64,000 nucleotides of DNA from Kribbella soli. GTDB taxonomy: Bacteria > Actinomycetota > Actinomycetes > Propionibacteriales > Kribbellaceae. The stretch is taken from assembly GCF_004331345.1 (NCBI RefSeq), contig NZ_SJJZ01000004.1, positions 987,476-1,051,475 of the forward strand, given 5' to 3'. The notes below the pieces were generated by a model, which was not told where the DNA came from, searched no databases, and saw only the letters and a program-made list of their open reading frames with translations. Both the position numbers and the translations under genes were made by a program. Of this stretch, positions 16,108 to 25,583 are shown piece by piece (the stretch's first letter is position 1; the number at the start of each line of letters is the position of its first letter).

Positions 16108-17225
16108 GCCTGGCCCTTCAAAAGCTCTCGGGTGGGCTCGTGGAGTACGGCGCCGTCGTGGGTGACGCAGCAGCCGCGGACGATCTCGTCGTCGAAGTCG
16201 GGATCGAACGCGGCGTTCCGGGTCATCAGCCGGATCAGGTTCGCGATGTTCTGACCGTAGAGCCGCGAGGCGGGCCCGGCCATCTGCGACGGCACGTTCG
16301 CGCCGCCCCAGACCAGTGCGTCGCCGATCGTCAGCTCGGTCCCGGCGACGGATCCCTCGACGTTGCCGCCCTGCTCGGACGCCAGGTCCACCACGACCGA
16401 CCCCGGCTTCATCTGCTCGACCATCTGCCGTGTCACCAGCATCGGCGCGGTCCGGCCCGGTACGGCGGCCGTCGTGATCAGGGCGTCCGCGGCGGCGACG
16501 TACGGCGTGAGCAGTTCACGCTGGAGTTGCGCGCGCTCCGGGGTCATCTCGCGGGCGTAGCCGCCGGGTCCGTCGAGCGTGCCGAGTTCGAGCTCGATCG
16601 GTACGGCGCCCATCGACGCGATCTCCTCCGCGGCGGCAGTACGTACGTCGTACGCCTTGACCACCGCTCCGAGGCGTTTCGCGGTGGCGATCGCCTGCAA
16701 GCCGGCCACGCCGGCGCCGAGCACGAGGACCTGGGCCGGCGGGACGGTGCCGGCCGCGGTCATGTTCAGCGGGAAGAATCGCGGCAGCCGTTCGGCGGCG
16801 ACGATCGCGGCCCGGTACCCGGCGACGAGCGCCTGTGACGACAGTGCGTCCATCGACTGGGCCCGGGAGATCCGCGGGATCAGCTCCATCGCGAACACCG
16901 TCAGCTTGGCCCGGGTTGCGGTCCGGACCACGTCTGGCGGGTTCGTCGGCAGGAACGACATCAGCGCCGTACCGGCGTGCAACCGTTGCAGGCGCTCGCG
17001 TTCGAGCGGCTGCACCGACGCCACGATGGTGGCGGCGTGGTCAGCACCCCAGGCCACCTCGGCGCCGGCGTCGCGGTACTGGTCGTCGGAGAACAGCGCG
17101 CGTTCACCGGCGGCCGGCTCGACCGCGACCTCGTAACCGAGCTCGATCAGTTTCGCGACTTGTTCCGGCACCAGCGCGACCCGGCGCTCCGCCGGTCTGG
17201 TCTCCCGTACGACTGCGATCTTCAC
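16104..17225 (-). CDS. pntAA: NAD(P) transhydrogenase subunit alpha part 1
   Basis: The 373-residue NAD(H)-binding domain I. It begins MKIAVVRETRPAERRVALVPEQ, typical of the alanine dehydrogenase/PNT family. It carries the Rossmann motif VLVLGAGVAGLQAIATAKRLGA and the RQMVEQMKPGSVVVDLASEQGGN segment. The GTG at 17225 begins the conserved sequence; longer upstream frames are unsupported. First gene of the pntAA-pntAB-pntB operon. The closest alternative, alanine dehydrogenase, is excluded by the two following genes. Confidence 0.95.
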   Translation of the reverse strand: MKIAVVRETRPAERRVALVPEQVAKLIELGYEVAVEPAAGERALFSDDQYRDAGAEVAWGADHAATIVASVQPLERERLQRLHAGTALMSFLPTNPPDVVRTATRAKLTVFAMELIPRISRAQSMDALSSQALVAGYRAAIVAAERLPRFFPLNMTAAGTVPPAQVLVLGAGVAGLQAIATAKRLGAVVKAYDVRTAAAEEIASMGAVPIELELGTLDGPGGYAREMTPERAQLQRELLTPYVAAADALITTAAVPGRTAPMLVTRQMVEQMKPGSVVVDLASEQGGNVEGSVAGTELTIGDALVWGGANVPSQMAGPASRLYGQNIANLIRLMTRNAAFDPDFDDEIVRGCCVTHDGAVLHEPTRELLKGQA

Positions 17226-17268
17226 TCGCCGAAACCTATGCCAAACACTGGGTCGCCGAAAAGCCCGG

Positions 17269-18603
17269 TCACGACTGGTTTGCGAGGTTCTGCAGCAGAA
17301 GGGCCTCTGCCAGGCAGACCTTGGTGAACTCCGCGAGGTGCAGACCCTCGTCGATACCGTGCGCGCGGGTGTCCGGATCCTCGACGCCGGTGACCAGGAT
17401 CGAGGCCTGCGGGAAGGTCTGCTGGAACTCCGCGATGAACGGGATCGACCCGCCCATACCCATGTCGATCGGCTCGACACCCCACGCGGTCTTGAACGCC
17501 GCCCGGGCCGCTTCGTACCCGGCGCCGCGGGCGTTCACGCTGCACGGCTGACCGTTCTGCCCCTCGGTGACGGTGACCTGCGCACCCCACGGCGCGTGGT
17601 TCTCGAGGTGCGCCTTCAGCGCCGCGCTCGCCTTGATCGCGTCGTCGCCCGGCGCGACCCGCAGGCTCACCTTGGCCCGCGCGACCGGCACGAGCGTGTT
17701 GCTGGCCTCCGCCACGGACGGCGCGTCGATCCCCAGTACGGCGATCGCCGGCCGCGTCCACAACCGGTCGACCAACGAGCCCGAGCCGGTCAGCCGAACG
17801 GAGTCCAGAACGCTCGACTCGGCCCGCAGCCGGTCCTCCGGGTACTCCACATCGGCTGCCCGGGAGGCGTGCAGCCCGTCCACCGCGACGTCGCCCTTGT
17901 CGTCGTGCAAGGTCGCGAGCAGCCGGCACAACGTCGACAGCGCGTCCGGGATCGGCCCACCGAACAAACCGGAATGGACCGCATGATCGAGCGTCCGCAC
18001 CTCGACGTACGCCTCGACCAGACCGCGCAGCGACACCGTCAGCGCCGGCCGGCCGACATCCCAGTTGCCCGAGTCCGCGATCACGATCGCGTCGGCGGCG
18101 AGCTCGTCGGAGTACTCGTCCAGCAGCTGCAGCAGGGTCGGTGAGCCGATCTCCTCCTCGCCCTCGACGAACACCGTCACGCCCACCGGCAGATCGTTGC
18201 CGAAGGCCCGTACTGCGGCCAGGTGTGCGGCGATCCCGGCCTTGTCGTCGGCCGCGCCCCGCCCGTACAGCCGGTCGCCCCGCTCGGTCGGCTCGAACGG
18301 GTCCGACGTCCACTGCTCGACCGCCCCGGTCGGCTGGACGTCGTGGTGCGCGTAGAGCAGCACCGTCGGCTTGCCCGCGGGCGCGGCCTTCTTCGCGATG
18401 ACCGCGGGCGCGCCCTCGCCGGCCTGGACGATCTTCACCGTGAAGCCTTCGGCCTCGAACAACGCCGCGGTCGCCTCCGCGGATCGCTGGACATCGGCCG
18501 CGCGGGCCGGTTCGTAACTGACCGACGGGATCCGGATGAGGTCCTCGAGGTCGGCACGGACGCTGGGCAGAACGCGGTCGATCGCCGCTGACAGATCGCT
18601 CAT
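17269..18603 (-). CDS. M20 family dipeptidase/deacylase
   Basis: A 444-residue zinc hydrolase of the ArgE/DapE/CPG2 superfamily, in the dipeptidase branch. Metal ligands are visible in VLLYAHHDVQPTG, the bridging Asp in LYGRGAADDKAGI and the general base in FVEGEEEIGSP. An insertion dimerisation domain (about 190-300) separates the two halves of the catalytic domain. MSDLSAAIDRVLPSVRADLE is taken as the N-terminus (ATG at 18603). It probably cleaves di- or acyl-peptides in the cytoplasm. It lies upstream of pntAA with 43 bp between them, so shared transcription is possible. Confidence 0.9.
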   Translation of the reverse strand: MSDLSAAIDRVLPSVRADLEDLIRIPSVSYEPARAADVQRSAEATAALFEAEGFTVKIVQAGEGAPAVIAKKAAPAGKPTVLLYAHHDVQPTGAVEQWTSDPFEPTERGDRLYGRGAADDKAGIAAHLAAVRAFGNDLPVGVTVFVEGEEEIGSPTLLQLLDEYSDELAADAIVIADSGNWDVGRPALTVSLRGLVEAYVEVRTLDHAVHSGLFGGPIPDALSTLCRLLATLHDDKGDVAVDGLHASRAADVEYPEDRLRAESSVLDSVRLTGSGSLVDRLWTRPAIAVLGIDAPSVAEASNTLVPVARAKVSLRVAPGDDAIKASAALKAHLENHAPWGAQVTVTEGQNGQPCSVNARGAGYEAARAAFKTAWGVEPIDMGMGGSIPFIAEFQQTFPQASILVTGVEDPDTRAHGIDEGLHLAEFTKVCLAEALLLQNLANQS

Positions 18604-18720
18604 GCGACAACCGTACGGCGTCCGTTCGCGGAGCCGACGCCCGGTGAACCCTCGCGCGTTGCTCATTGCCGATTTACTCTGAAATTCTCGTAGGTTTCCG
18701 CCCAACCTCCAGAGGTCATC

Positions 18721-19668
18721 ATGCGCTTTCTTGCCATTTCGACCGCCATCCTCACCACAGCCGCCGCCCTCACGAGCGCCCTGACAACTGCACTGCCCGC
18801 GCATGCCGCGATCAGTTGCGACACCTCGACCAGCGGCGGCTCGACGTTCTACGACGGACCGTCGGCCTCCTACAAGTACGACGCCCGGTTCAGCAACAGC
18901 GCGAGCATCCCCAACCTCAGCACGCACACCCCGCAAGGCGCCGGTACTTGGTACAACTGGGACGGCTCCGGCAAGAACCTGATCCTGATCGCGGCGTACC
19001 GCGCGGGCGCCGACTCGCAGATCTACGGCATCGATCCGTCCACCGGCTCGACGGTCGGCGTGGTCGCGATCGCCGAGTCCCACGTCGGCGGGATCACCGT
19101 GAGCAAGGGCTGGGCGTTCGTGTCCGGCCAAGGCAGCAGCATCCGCAAGTACCGGCTGACGGAGTTGCGCGACGCGTTGAAGGCCGCCGGTACGCCGTAC
19201 CTCGGGCAGGTCGGTACGGCGCGTGACGTGGCCGGATCGTCGTTCATGGGGAGCTACGGGGACTCGTTGTTCTCCGGGACGTTCAACGAGACCGGTCGCG
19301 GGACCATGTACGAGTACAAGATCGCGGACGACGGAACGCTGACGACGCTGGCCGGCGCCTGGGAGGTCCCGACGAAGACGCAGGGGCTGACGATCACCGC
19401 CAACCACTTCATCTACAGCACGTCGTACGGGCGTGGGAACCGCAGCAACATCTACGTGGTGAAGCGCGGTCAGAAGGATCTGGACGCGGCGGCGCTGAGC
19501 TGCTTCCGCGCCCCGAGCATGACCGAGGGCATCACGGAGTACAACGGCACCGCGTACCTGGTCTACGAGTCCGGCTCACACCTGTACGCGTCGGACCCCG
19601 CCACGTTGAACGTCATCCCCCGCATGCACAAGGCAACCATCTCGTCCCTGACGTCACTGGTTCCTTAG
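18721..19668 (+). CDS. Secreted protein of unknown function, beta-propeller-like
   Basis: A 315-residue exported protein. The signal peptide MRFLAISTAILTTAAALTSA ends at LPAHA-AIS. The mature part has repeating Gly/Ser-rich strands with DPSTGSTVGVVAIAESHVGGI and YGTGRGTMYEYKIADDGTLT-like segments that resemble propeller blades, and three cysteines. An AGAGGTC ribosome site precedes the ATG. I do not recognise a characterised family. Its stop codon overlaps that of the convergent kinase gene. Function unknown. Confidence 0.75.
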   Translation: MRFLAISTAILTTAAALTSALTTALPAHAAISCDTSTSGGSTFYDGPSASYKYDARFSNSASIPNLSTHTPQGAGTWYNWDGSGKNLILIAAYRAGADSQIYGIDPSTGSTVGVVAIAESHVGGITVSKGWAFVSGQGSSIRKYRLTELRDALKAAGTPYLGQVGTARDVAGSSFMGSYGDSLFSGTFNETGRGTMYEYKIADDGTLTTLAGAWEVPTKTQGLTITANHFIYSTSYGRGNRSNIYVVKRGQKDLDAAALSCFRAPSMTEGITEYNGTAYLVYESGSHLYASDPATLNVIPRMHKATISSLTSLVP

Positions 19669-21077
19669 GACGTGTACGTCGCTGAGTCCACGACTGCTTG
19701 ACGCGTTTTCGGGTTGTCGTCGCGTACCTGCACCCGGAGGAGAGTCGTGTCGTTCACCTTCTTGTACTGCTCCAGCACGGTTGGCACGTCGTTGCAGCTG
19801 TACCTGAAGGTGACGACATCTCCAGACTTCTCCGGGTCACCTCCTCCGGTGCACCCAGGCGGCGGGGAGGCACTCGTCGGCAGTTGAGTGGCGTTCACCA
19901 GGCCAAGGTAGACACCTTCGGTGTCCGGGTCGGTCTGCCACGTAGACGTGTTTGTGCTGACCACAAGAGACTTGTCGGCGGTCGCCTGCTCGCCCCACTG
20001 GCGGGGGACCTCTACGGACAGGCCTCTGTTCTCCACGTTCACCGGGCGGGTCAGGACGTACTGGTAGCCGCCGTACCCGCCGCCGGCTGCCAGCACCACT
20101 GCAGCGAGTGCTGTGAACACACCTGCCCGCCCGCGACGCTGGGGCTTCGCAGCAACGGTGGACTGGCCGGCGCTGGCCAGTGCGGTCGCCTGGTCGACCG
20201 GAGCGGTCGCGGCGCTCGGTGTGGGCATCTCTGCGGCCGGCACCAGCCCCGCCGGGATCTTGCCCGTGGTGTGCGCCTCGCGCAGTGCGTTGAGGAAGCT
20301 GTCGAGGTCCGGCCAGCGCTTGTCCCGGTCGGGCTCGAGAGCACGCCGTACGACGACGTCGATCGCATCCGTCACGTCTTCGCGCAGTGTGGTCATCGAG
20401 GGCGGCGGTGCCTCGATCTGCATCACCGCACCGAGGCTGGCCACGCCATGCGGTGCCTGGCCGGTGAAGGCGGCGTACGCGACCGCGCCGAGCGAGTACA
20501 GGTCGGCGCGGTGGTCCAGCCGTTCGCCCATCACCTGTTCCGGTGCGACGTACGCCGGGGTGCCGCCGGGCATCGTGATCCGCGAGACCTCAGCGAGCGA
20601 CTTGCCCAGACCGAGGTCGGACAGCATCGCCCGGTCGCCGTTCGGATCGCTGCGGAACAGGACGTTGGCCGGTTTCACGTCGCGGTGCAGGACACCGCGG
20701 GCGTGCAGGTGCTTCAGGCCGCGGCCGACCTGCGTGATGATCCGGACCGCCTCGCCGAACTCGAGCGGGCCGGCCTTGATCCGGTCCGCGAGCGTGCCGC
20801 CGTCGGCGTAGGTGAGGACCATGAACGGGCGGCCGTCGTCGGCCTCGCCGATGTCGTGCACGCCGACGACGTACAGCGAGTCGACCTTGCGCAGGAACCG
20901 GCCCTCGGCCAGGAACCGCCGGCGGACGTCCTCGTCCTCGACCCAGTTCTCGGACAGGATCTTGACCGCGACCTCGGCGTCCAGTTGCTCGTCGCGCGCC
21001 AGCCAGACGGTCGCGAAACCCCCGGCACCCACCCGGCGGACCAGGGAGTACCGGCCGATCCGCGGTGGCTGGTCCAT
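19665..21077 (-). CDS. Membrane-anchored Ser/Thr protein kinase (PknB-like)
   Basis: A 470-residue Hanks-type kinase. The catalytic domain (10-270) has the glycine loop VGAGGFATVWLARDE, Lys39 in AVKIL, HRDVKPANVL (Asp133) and APEQ. The metal motif is DLG (154-156) rather than DFG. A Pro/Ala/Thr-rich linker follows, then one transmembrane helix (about 320-340, VFTALAAVVLAAGGGYGGYQYV) and a 125-residue extracytoplasmic domain with two cysteines and no PASTA repeats. This sensor domain resembles those of other actinobacterial kinases but has no assigned ligand. It is divergent from two anchored surface proteins. Confidence 0.93.
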   Translation of the reverse strand: MDQPPRIGRYSLVRRVGAGGFATVWLARDEQLDAEVAVKILSENWVEDEDVRRRFLAEGRFLRKVDSLYVVGVHDIGEADDGRPFMVLTYADGGTLADRIKAGPLEFGEAVRIITQVGRGLKHLHARGVLHRDVKPANVLFRSDPNGDRAMLSDLGLGKSLAEVSRITMPGGTPAYVAPEQVMGERLDHRADLYSLGAVAYAAFTGQAPHGVASLGAVMQIEAPPPSMTTLREDVTDAIDVVVRRALEPDRDKRWPDLDSFLNALREAHTTGKIPAGLVPAAEMPTPSAATAPVDQATALASAGQSTVAAKPQRRGRAGVFTALAAVVLAAGGGYGGYQYVLTRPVNVENRGLSVEVPRQWGEQATADKSLVVSTNTSTWQTDPDTEGVYLGLVNATQLPTSASPPPGCTGGGDPEKSGDVVTFRYSCNDVPTVLEQYKKVNDTTLLRVQVRDDNPKTRQAVVDSATYTS

Positions 21078-21244
21078 GGCGTAATTATGCTCGATCCGTT
21101 CTGCGACCCGTTCGCTGGAGTGAACAAAGCGGTATTTTCCGGCGTCACATCTGCGACAGCGGGATGCTGATCTCCCGCCCCGGCCGTGGTCCGCCGCACG
21201 GTCCGTAACCGTGACCTGACCATGAATTGTTGAGGAGATCGCCG

Positions 21245-22420
21245 ATGCGAGTGCAGAACGGCCGCCTGGTCGCCCTCGTCGCAGCTGTCGCCGTCGCCGC
21301 CATCACGGGCGGCGGAGCCCTCGCGTGGCGCCAAGGCCCGCAGGCCAATGCAGAAGCCGACGCGGCTCCCCTGTCCAGCTCCCCGTCACCGGCGACCAGC
21401 ACCCCGACGAAGAGCACCACCACGGCCAAACCGACGCCGACCCCGACGTCGACTCCTTCCTCCAAACCGTCGACCACGTCGGCCGGTCCGGTGAAGACGA
21501 AGATCGACCTGAAGAAGCTCACCCCGGGCCGGACGCCGCAGATCACGTACCTGAGCGGCCGGACGATCCGCGGCGGCGCCGGCGAGGACGTCAAGATCCC
21601 CGGCGCCACCGACATCCAGGAGGTCGCGCGGCTGGGCAATACGTCGCTCGCCGTGGTCACCAAGGGTTTCGGCAACGAGATGCTGACCCTCGACAGCGAA
21701 GGCAACATCACCCGACGGACGCCGGACGTCACCCAGATCGTCACCACGGACGACGGCAGCGCCGCGGCGTACGCCGGCACGAAGCTCAAGGACACCGGCG
21801 AATCGACGGCCGGCGCTACCATCTACGCCGAGCAGGCCGAGGCGCAGGGCGTCCAGAAGATCACCGTCCCGGATATCTGGAACACCACGCTGGAGGCGTA
21901 CGTCGACGGCAAGGTCTATTTTGACGCCTCCACCACGCAGGACGGGGTCTCCGCGCTGTACGAGTGGACGCCGGGCGAGTCGAAGGCCACCCTGCTCAAG
22001 AGCATCCCGAAGGCGCTGGCGGTGTCTGGTGCAGGTACGGCGGGCTCGCTGACCACGCTGGCAGACCAGAGCAGCTGCAGCAGCCTCCTCACCGTCCCGG
22101 CCGGCAAGCGGCTGTGGCGCACCTGCGACTACATGATCACCGGCTTTACACCGGACGGCGCCACAGTCATCGCCGGGTCGAAGTACCAGGACGGGTACGG
22201 CGACGGCATCGCGGCAGTGCTGTCGGCGAAGAACGGCAGCCTGCTGCACGAGTGGTCCGGTGTGTTCCGGCAGGCGGTTCCCGAGGACGACCAGCACATC
22301 CTGCTGCTCGCCGACACCGGCGACCAGACTCCGGCGTCGATTGTGCGCTGCACCATCTCCAGCGGCGCCTGCGAGCTCGCCACTCCGCTCGCCAAGGGCC
22401 AGCTGCTGATCGGCGCCTGA
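21245..22420 (+). CDS. Anchored extracytoplasmic protein, first of two tandem paralogues
   Basis: A 391-residue protein with an N-terminal membrane segment (LVALVAAVAVAAITGGGAL), a Ser/Thr/Pro-rich spacer (about 40-85) and a globular domain of repeated strands that looks like a propeller. Cysteines occur in QSSCSSLL, RTCDY, VRCTISSGACE. No lipobox is present. The ATG at 21245 follows GAGGAG by 7 bases. The next gene encodes a paralogue with the same layout and shared phrases such as TCDYMITGFTPDGA. It is divergent from a Ser/Thr kinase. Function unknown. Confidence 0.78.
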   Translation: MRVQNGRLVALVAAVAVAAITGGGALAWRQGPQANAEADAAPLSSSPSPATSTPTKSTTTAKPTPTPTSTPSSKPSTTSAGPVKTKIDLKKLTPGRTPQITYLSGRTIRGGAGEDVKIPGATDIQEVARLGNTSLAVVTKGFGNEMLTLDSEGNITRRTPDVTQIVTTDDGSAAAYAGTKLKDTGESTAGATIYAEQAEAQGVQKITVPDIWNTTLEAYVDGKVYFDASTTQDGVSALYEWTPGESKATLLKSIPKALAVSGAGTAGSLTTLADQSSCSSLLTVPAGKRLWRTCDYMITGFTPDGATVIAGSKYQDGYGDGIAAVLSAKNGSLLHEWSGVFRQAVPEDDQHILLLADTGDQTPASIVRCTISSGACELATPLAKGQLLIGA

Positions 22421-22421
22421 C

Positions 22422-23648
22422 GTGACGCCTCCGCCGGTGCGACACGGCATTGGCCGTCTGATCGCTGTTGTGGCGGTCACGGCTGTGGCTGCTGTCGCTG
22501 CCGGCGGAGGCCTCGCCTACCGCCAGGGCCCCAAGTCAGCCTCCTCAACCGTCGCCGCACCACTGGGCGGCGCCCCGAGCCCTACGCCGTCACCCACGCC
22601 GCCGACCCCGGTGCTCAGCACGACCCCGGTCGTAGTGCCCACACAGACCCCGACACCGAAGCCGTCGCTCACGCCGAGGTCTGCGTCGACGACACCCCAG
22701 ATCCCCTCCGGTCCGGTTGCTCTCGAGGCCGCCAAGCTGACGCAGGGCCAGGATCCGCAGCTGGCCTATCGCTTCGATCGCACGGTGCTCGGCGCCGGGA
22801 AGGAGCTGAAGGTCCCTAGCAGCGGCAGCCTCATGGAGGTCGCCCGCCTGGGTACCAGCGTGCTCGCAACGACCTCCGGCGGCGAATTGCTCAAGGTCAG
22901 CTCCAGCGGCGCAGTGGTTCGCCGTACGCCGCATGTCATGACCCTGGCTGGGACGGCGGACCAGTCGGCCGTGGCGTACGCGACCACCCCACCAGTGGTC
23001 GTCGGGCAGCAGACGTACGGCGCGACGCTCTACGCGGACAACGGGGCCTCGGCGAAGTCCCTGGAGCTCCCGGACGTCCAGAGCATCTTTGTGCTCGCCT
23101 ACACGAAGGACACGATCTACTACAAGGCTTCCGTCAAGGGCGCCGAGACGACCTTGAAGCTGTATTCCTGGACGCCAGGCGCAGCAAAAGCCGTTCTGGT
23201 GAAGACAGTCGCCGGAGACGCGATGGCTGTCTCGCAGGACGGCCGCCTGGCGTCTGCACTGCCTGCGAACAGCAGCGGCGACGGCTGCTCCACAGTCATC
23301 GAGATCGCCACCGGCAAGAAGCGATTCAAGACCTGCGACTACCGGGTCACCGGCTTCACCCCCGATGGCGCCGTTGCGATCGGTACACCGGCGTACGGCG
23401 ACAGCTACTGCAGCAACATCATTACCGCGCTGGACTCGCGCACCGGCGCCGTACAGCATCAGTGGAGTGGCTGTTTCTACGAGGCCGTCGCAGAGGACGA
23501 ACAGCACCTGCTGATGGTCGCGGTGGTGGCCGGCGGCGGTCAGGATCCGAACACGAAGAGCACAGTCGTACGCTGTTCCCTCGGCACCGCAGCGTGTGAA
23601 CGCGCGACCGAAGTCGTCAGCGCCAAACAGATCGACTTCGCCCGGTGA
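22422..23648 (+). CDS. Anchored extracytoplasmic protein, second tandem paralogue
   Basis: A 408-residue paralogue of the preceding gene, starting with GTG one base after its stop, hence co-translated. Same order: membrane segment (LIAVVAVTAVAAVAAGGGLAYRQGP), Thr/Pro-rich spacer (ending about 90), then the strand-rich domain with RFKTCDYRVTGFTPDGAVAI and VQHQWSGCFYEAVAEDEQHL, closely matching RTCDYMITGFTPDGATVI and LHEWSGVFRQAVPEDDQHI in the first copy. The pair likely arose by tandem duplication. Role unknown. Confidence 0.78.
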   Translation: MTPPPVRHGIGRLIAVVAVTAVAAVAAGGGLAYRQGPKSASSTVAAPLGGAPSPTPSPTPPTPVLSTTPVVVPTQTPTPKPSLTPRSASTTPQIPSGPVALEAAKLTQGQDPQLAYRFDRTVLGAGKELKVPSSGSLMEVARLGTSVLATTSGGELLKVSSSGAVVRRTPHVMTLAGTADQSAVAYATTPPVVVGQQTYGATLYADNGASAKSLELPDVQSIFVLAYTKDTIYYKASVKGAETTLKLYSWTPGAAKAVLVKTVAGDAMAVSQDGRLASALPANSSGDGCSTVIEIATGKKRFKTCDYRVTGFTPDGAVAIGTPAYGDSYCSNIITALDSRTGAVQHQWSGCFYEAVAEDEQHLLMVAVVAGGGQDPNTKSTVVRCSLGTAACERATEVVSAKQIDFAR

Positions 23649-23703
23649 TCTGCCCTGAGCAGATGTCCCCGCACCACAAGGGTTTTCGCGGCAGACTGCG
23701 GGC

Positions 23704-24435
23704 ATGACGACGGTTGCCGTTCTGGCTGACATTCATGGCGTGCTGCCTGCGCTGGAGGCGGTGCTGGCAGATGCACAGCAGGCCGAGCTGATCGTGCTGG
23801 CCGGGGACATCGCGAGTGGGCCGCAGCCCGTGGAGACGTTGGATTTGTTGACGGGGCTGGGCGAGCGGGTGGTGTGGGTGCGCGGCAACGCGGACCGGGA
23901 GCTTGTGGAGATGGCTCGGGGGACCTATGACGCCAAGGCGCCGGATGCGGTGAGTCCTTGGGCTGCGGAGCAGTTGCGGCCGGACCAGGTTGAGCTGCTT
24001 GCTGCACTGCCTACGACCGTGACGATCGGGGACGTGCTGTTCTGTCACGCCACTCCGCGCGACGACGAGGAGATGGTGCTGGTGGACAGCCCGATCTCCC
24101 GGTGGGCGCAGGTGTTCGAGGGACTGCCGGACGAGGTCAGGACGGTGGTCTGCGGGCACACACACATGCCGTTCGCCCGGCAGGTCGATCGGCGGCTGGT
24201 GGTGAACGCCGGAAGCGTCGGGATGCCGTACGGCGCTCCCGGTCCGAGCTGGGCGCTCCTGACCGAGGACGGCGTACAGCTGCGGCGTGCACCGCTCGAC
24301 GCGGCCGAAGCTGCAGCCCGGATCGAGAGCGAGTCGACGTACCCGGGTCGTGCGGAGTGGGTCGCTGAGTACCTGCTGCACACCTACTCCGACACGGAGG
24401 CGCTGGAGGCGTTCAGGCCGCGCGCGGAGGGCTGA
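23704..24435 (+). CDS. Calcineurin-like metallophosphoesterase (YfcE/MJ0936 type)
   Basis: A 243-residue phosphodiesterase or phosphatase with all the binuclear-metal motifs: ADIHG (Asp9, His11), AGDIASGP (Asp35), VRGNAD (Asn62), FCHATPRDDE and VCGHTHMPF. The fold core covers nearly the whole length, as in YfcE-type enzymes, which hydrolyse phosphodiesters in the cytoplasm. The natural substrate is unknown. It stands alone, 55 bp after the tandem surface-protein genes and 17 bp before lytS. Confidence 0.92.
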   Translation: MTTVAVLADIHGVLPALEAVLADAQQAELIVLAGDIASGPQPVETLDLLTGLGERVVWVRGNADRELVEMARGTYDAKAPDAVSPWAAEQLRPDQVELLAALPTTVTIGDVLFCHATPRDDEEMVLVDSPISRWAQVFEGLPDEVRTVVCGHTHMPFARQVDRRLVVNAGSVGMPYGAPGPSWALLTEDGVQLRRAPLDAAEAAARIESESTYPGRAEWVAEYLLHTYSDTEALEAFRPRAEG

Positions 24436-24452
24436 GCGGTTACCGTCAGGGG

Positions 24453-25583
24453 GTGTTCGCGCGGCGGCGGAAGCATTTCGGGACTCCGGCCGACAAGGCG
24501 ACGTATGCGACCCTGCATACCGCCTCGTTGGCCAGTCCCCACCTGCGCGAGGGCCTGACACCCGCTGCAGCCGGCAAGGCCAGCCGCCACCTGAGAGACC
24601 TCCTGGGTACGGCGGCCATCGCGATCTGCGACTCCTCCGGCGTACTGGCGTGGGACGGCGTAGGCGGACCGTACGAGAGCAACCACCGCCGCGACGCCAA
24701 GGACCTCGCTGCAACGACACTCCGCTCCGGCCGTACGGCGGTACTCGGCGCGCATGATGTGGCGTGCGGCGACCCGCAATGCCCGATCCGTACCGCGGTC
24801 GTCGCGCCGATCGTCACCGAGGAGCGCGTGGTCGCCGTACTGGTCGCGTACAGCAACAACACCTCCGCAGCACTCGTCAGAGCGACCGAGGAGGTCGCCA
24901 GGTGGGTCTCTGGTCAGGTAGAGCTCGCAGAGCTCAACAAGGAGCGCACGCGTGCCATGGAGGCGGAGCTGCGCGCACTACGCGCCCAGATCAGCCCGCA
25001 CTTCATTTACAACGCTCTGGCGGCCATCGCGTCCTTCGTGCGCACTGACCCGGAGCGGGCGCGTGAGCTGCTCCTGGAGTTCGCGGACTTCTCCCGCTAC
25101 GCCCTGCGGCGTGGCGGCGAGTTCACCACGCTGGCGGACGAGCTACGCAACGTGGAGCGCTACCTGGTGCTGGAGCAGGCCCGCTTCGGCGACAGGCTCA
25201 AGGTGTCGCTGCAGATCGCTCCTGAGGTGCTGCCGGTGGTCATCCCGTTTCTGGTCGTCCAGCCCCTGGTGGAGAACGCCGTACGCCACGGCCTGGAAGG
25301 TACGACGGGCGTCGGCAACATCACGATCCGCGCGCGCGACCAGATCAACGAGGCGGAGATCAGCGTCGAGGACGACGGCGCCGGCAGCGACCCGGAGGTG
25401 ATCCGGGCGGCCCTGTCCGGCGAGTCCGGCAGCGACTCGGTTGGCCTCGGCAACGTCGACGCCCGGCTGCGGCAGGTGTACGGCGACACGTACGGCCTGG
25501 TCGTGGAGACCGCCGTGGACGCCGGAACCAAGGTGACGTTCCGGATCCCCAAATACTCCTCAGGAGTGCATGCGTCGCCGTAA
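24453..25583 (+). CDS. LytS-type sensor histidine kinase, soluble, with GAF-like sensor
   Basis: A 376-residue kinase. The N-terminal 165 residues look like a GAF domain (TAAIAICDSSGVLAWDGVGG to VVAVLVAYSN) and include Cys105 and Cys110 in HDVACGDPQC. The His_kinase (LytS) domain has the phosphoacceptor His183 in LRAQISPHFIYNALAAIASF. The ATPase domain has VQPLVENAVRHGLEG and VEDDGAGSD. No transmembrane segments are present, whereas BtsS and LytS have a 5-TM sensor. The GTG start is backed by GGGGG. The LytTR regulator follows after a 160-bp hairpin element. A cytoplasmic metabolite is the likely signal (inference). Confidence 0.9.
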   Translation: MFARRRKHFGTPADKATYATLHTASLASPHLREGLTPAAAGKASRHLRDLLGTAAIAICDSSGVLAWDGVGGPYESNHRRDAKDLAATTLRSGRTAVLGAHDVACGDPQCPIRTAVVAPIVTEERVVAVLVAYSNNTSAALVRATEEVARWVSGQVELAELNKERTRAMEAELRALRAQISPHFIYNALAAIASFVRTDPERARELLLEFADFSRYALRRGGEFTTLADELRNVERYLVLEQARFGDRLKVSLQIAPEVLPVVIPFLVVQPLVENAVRHGLEGTTGVGNITIRARDQINEAEISVEDDGAGSDPEVIRAALSGESGSDSVGLGNVDARLRQVYGDTYGLVVETAVDAGTKVTFRIPKYSSGVHASP

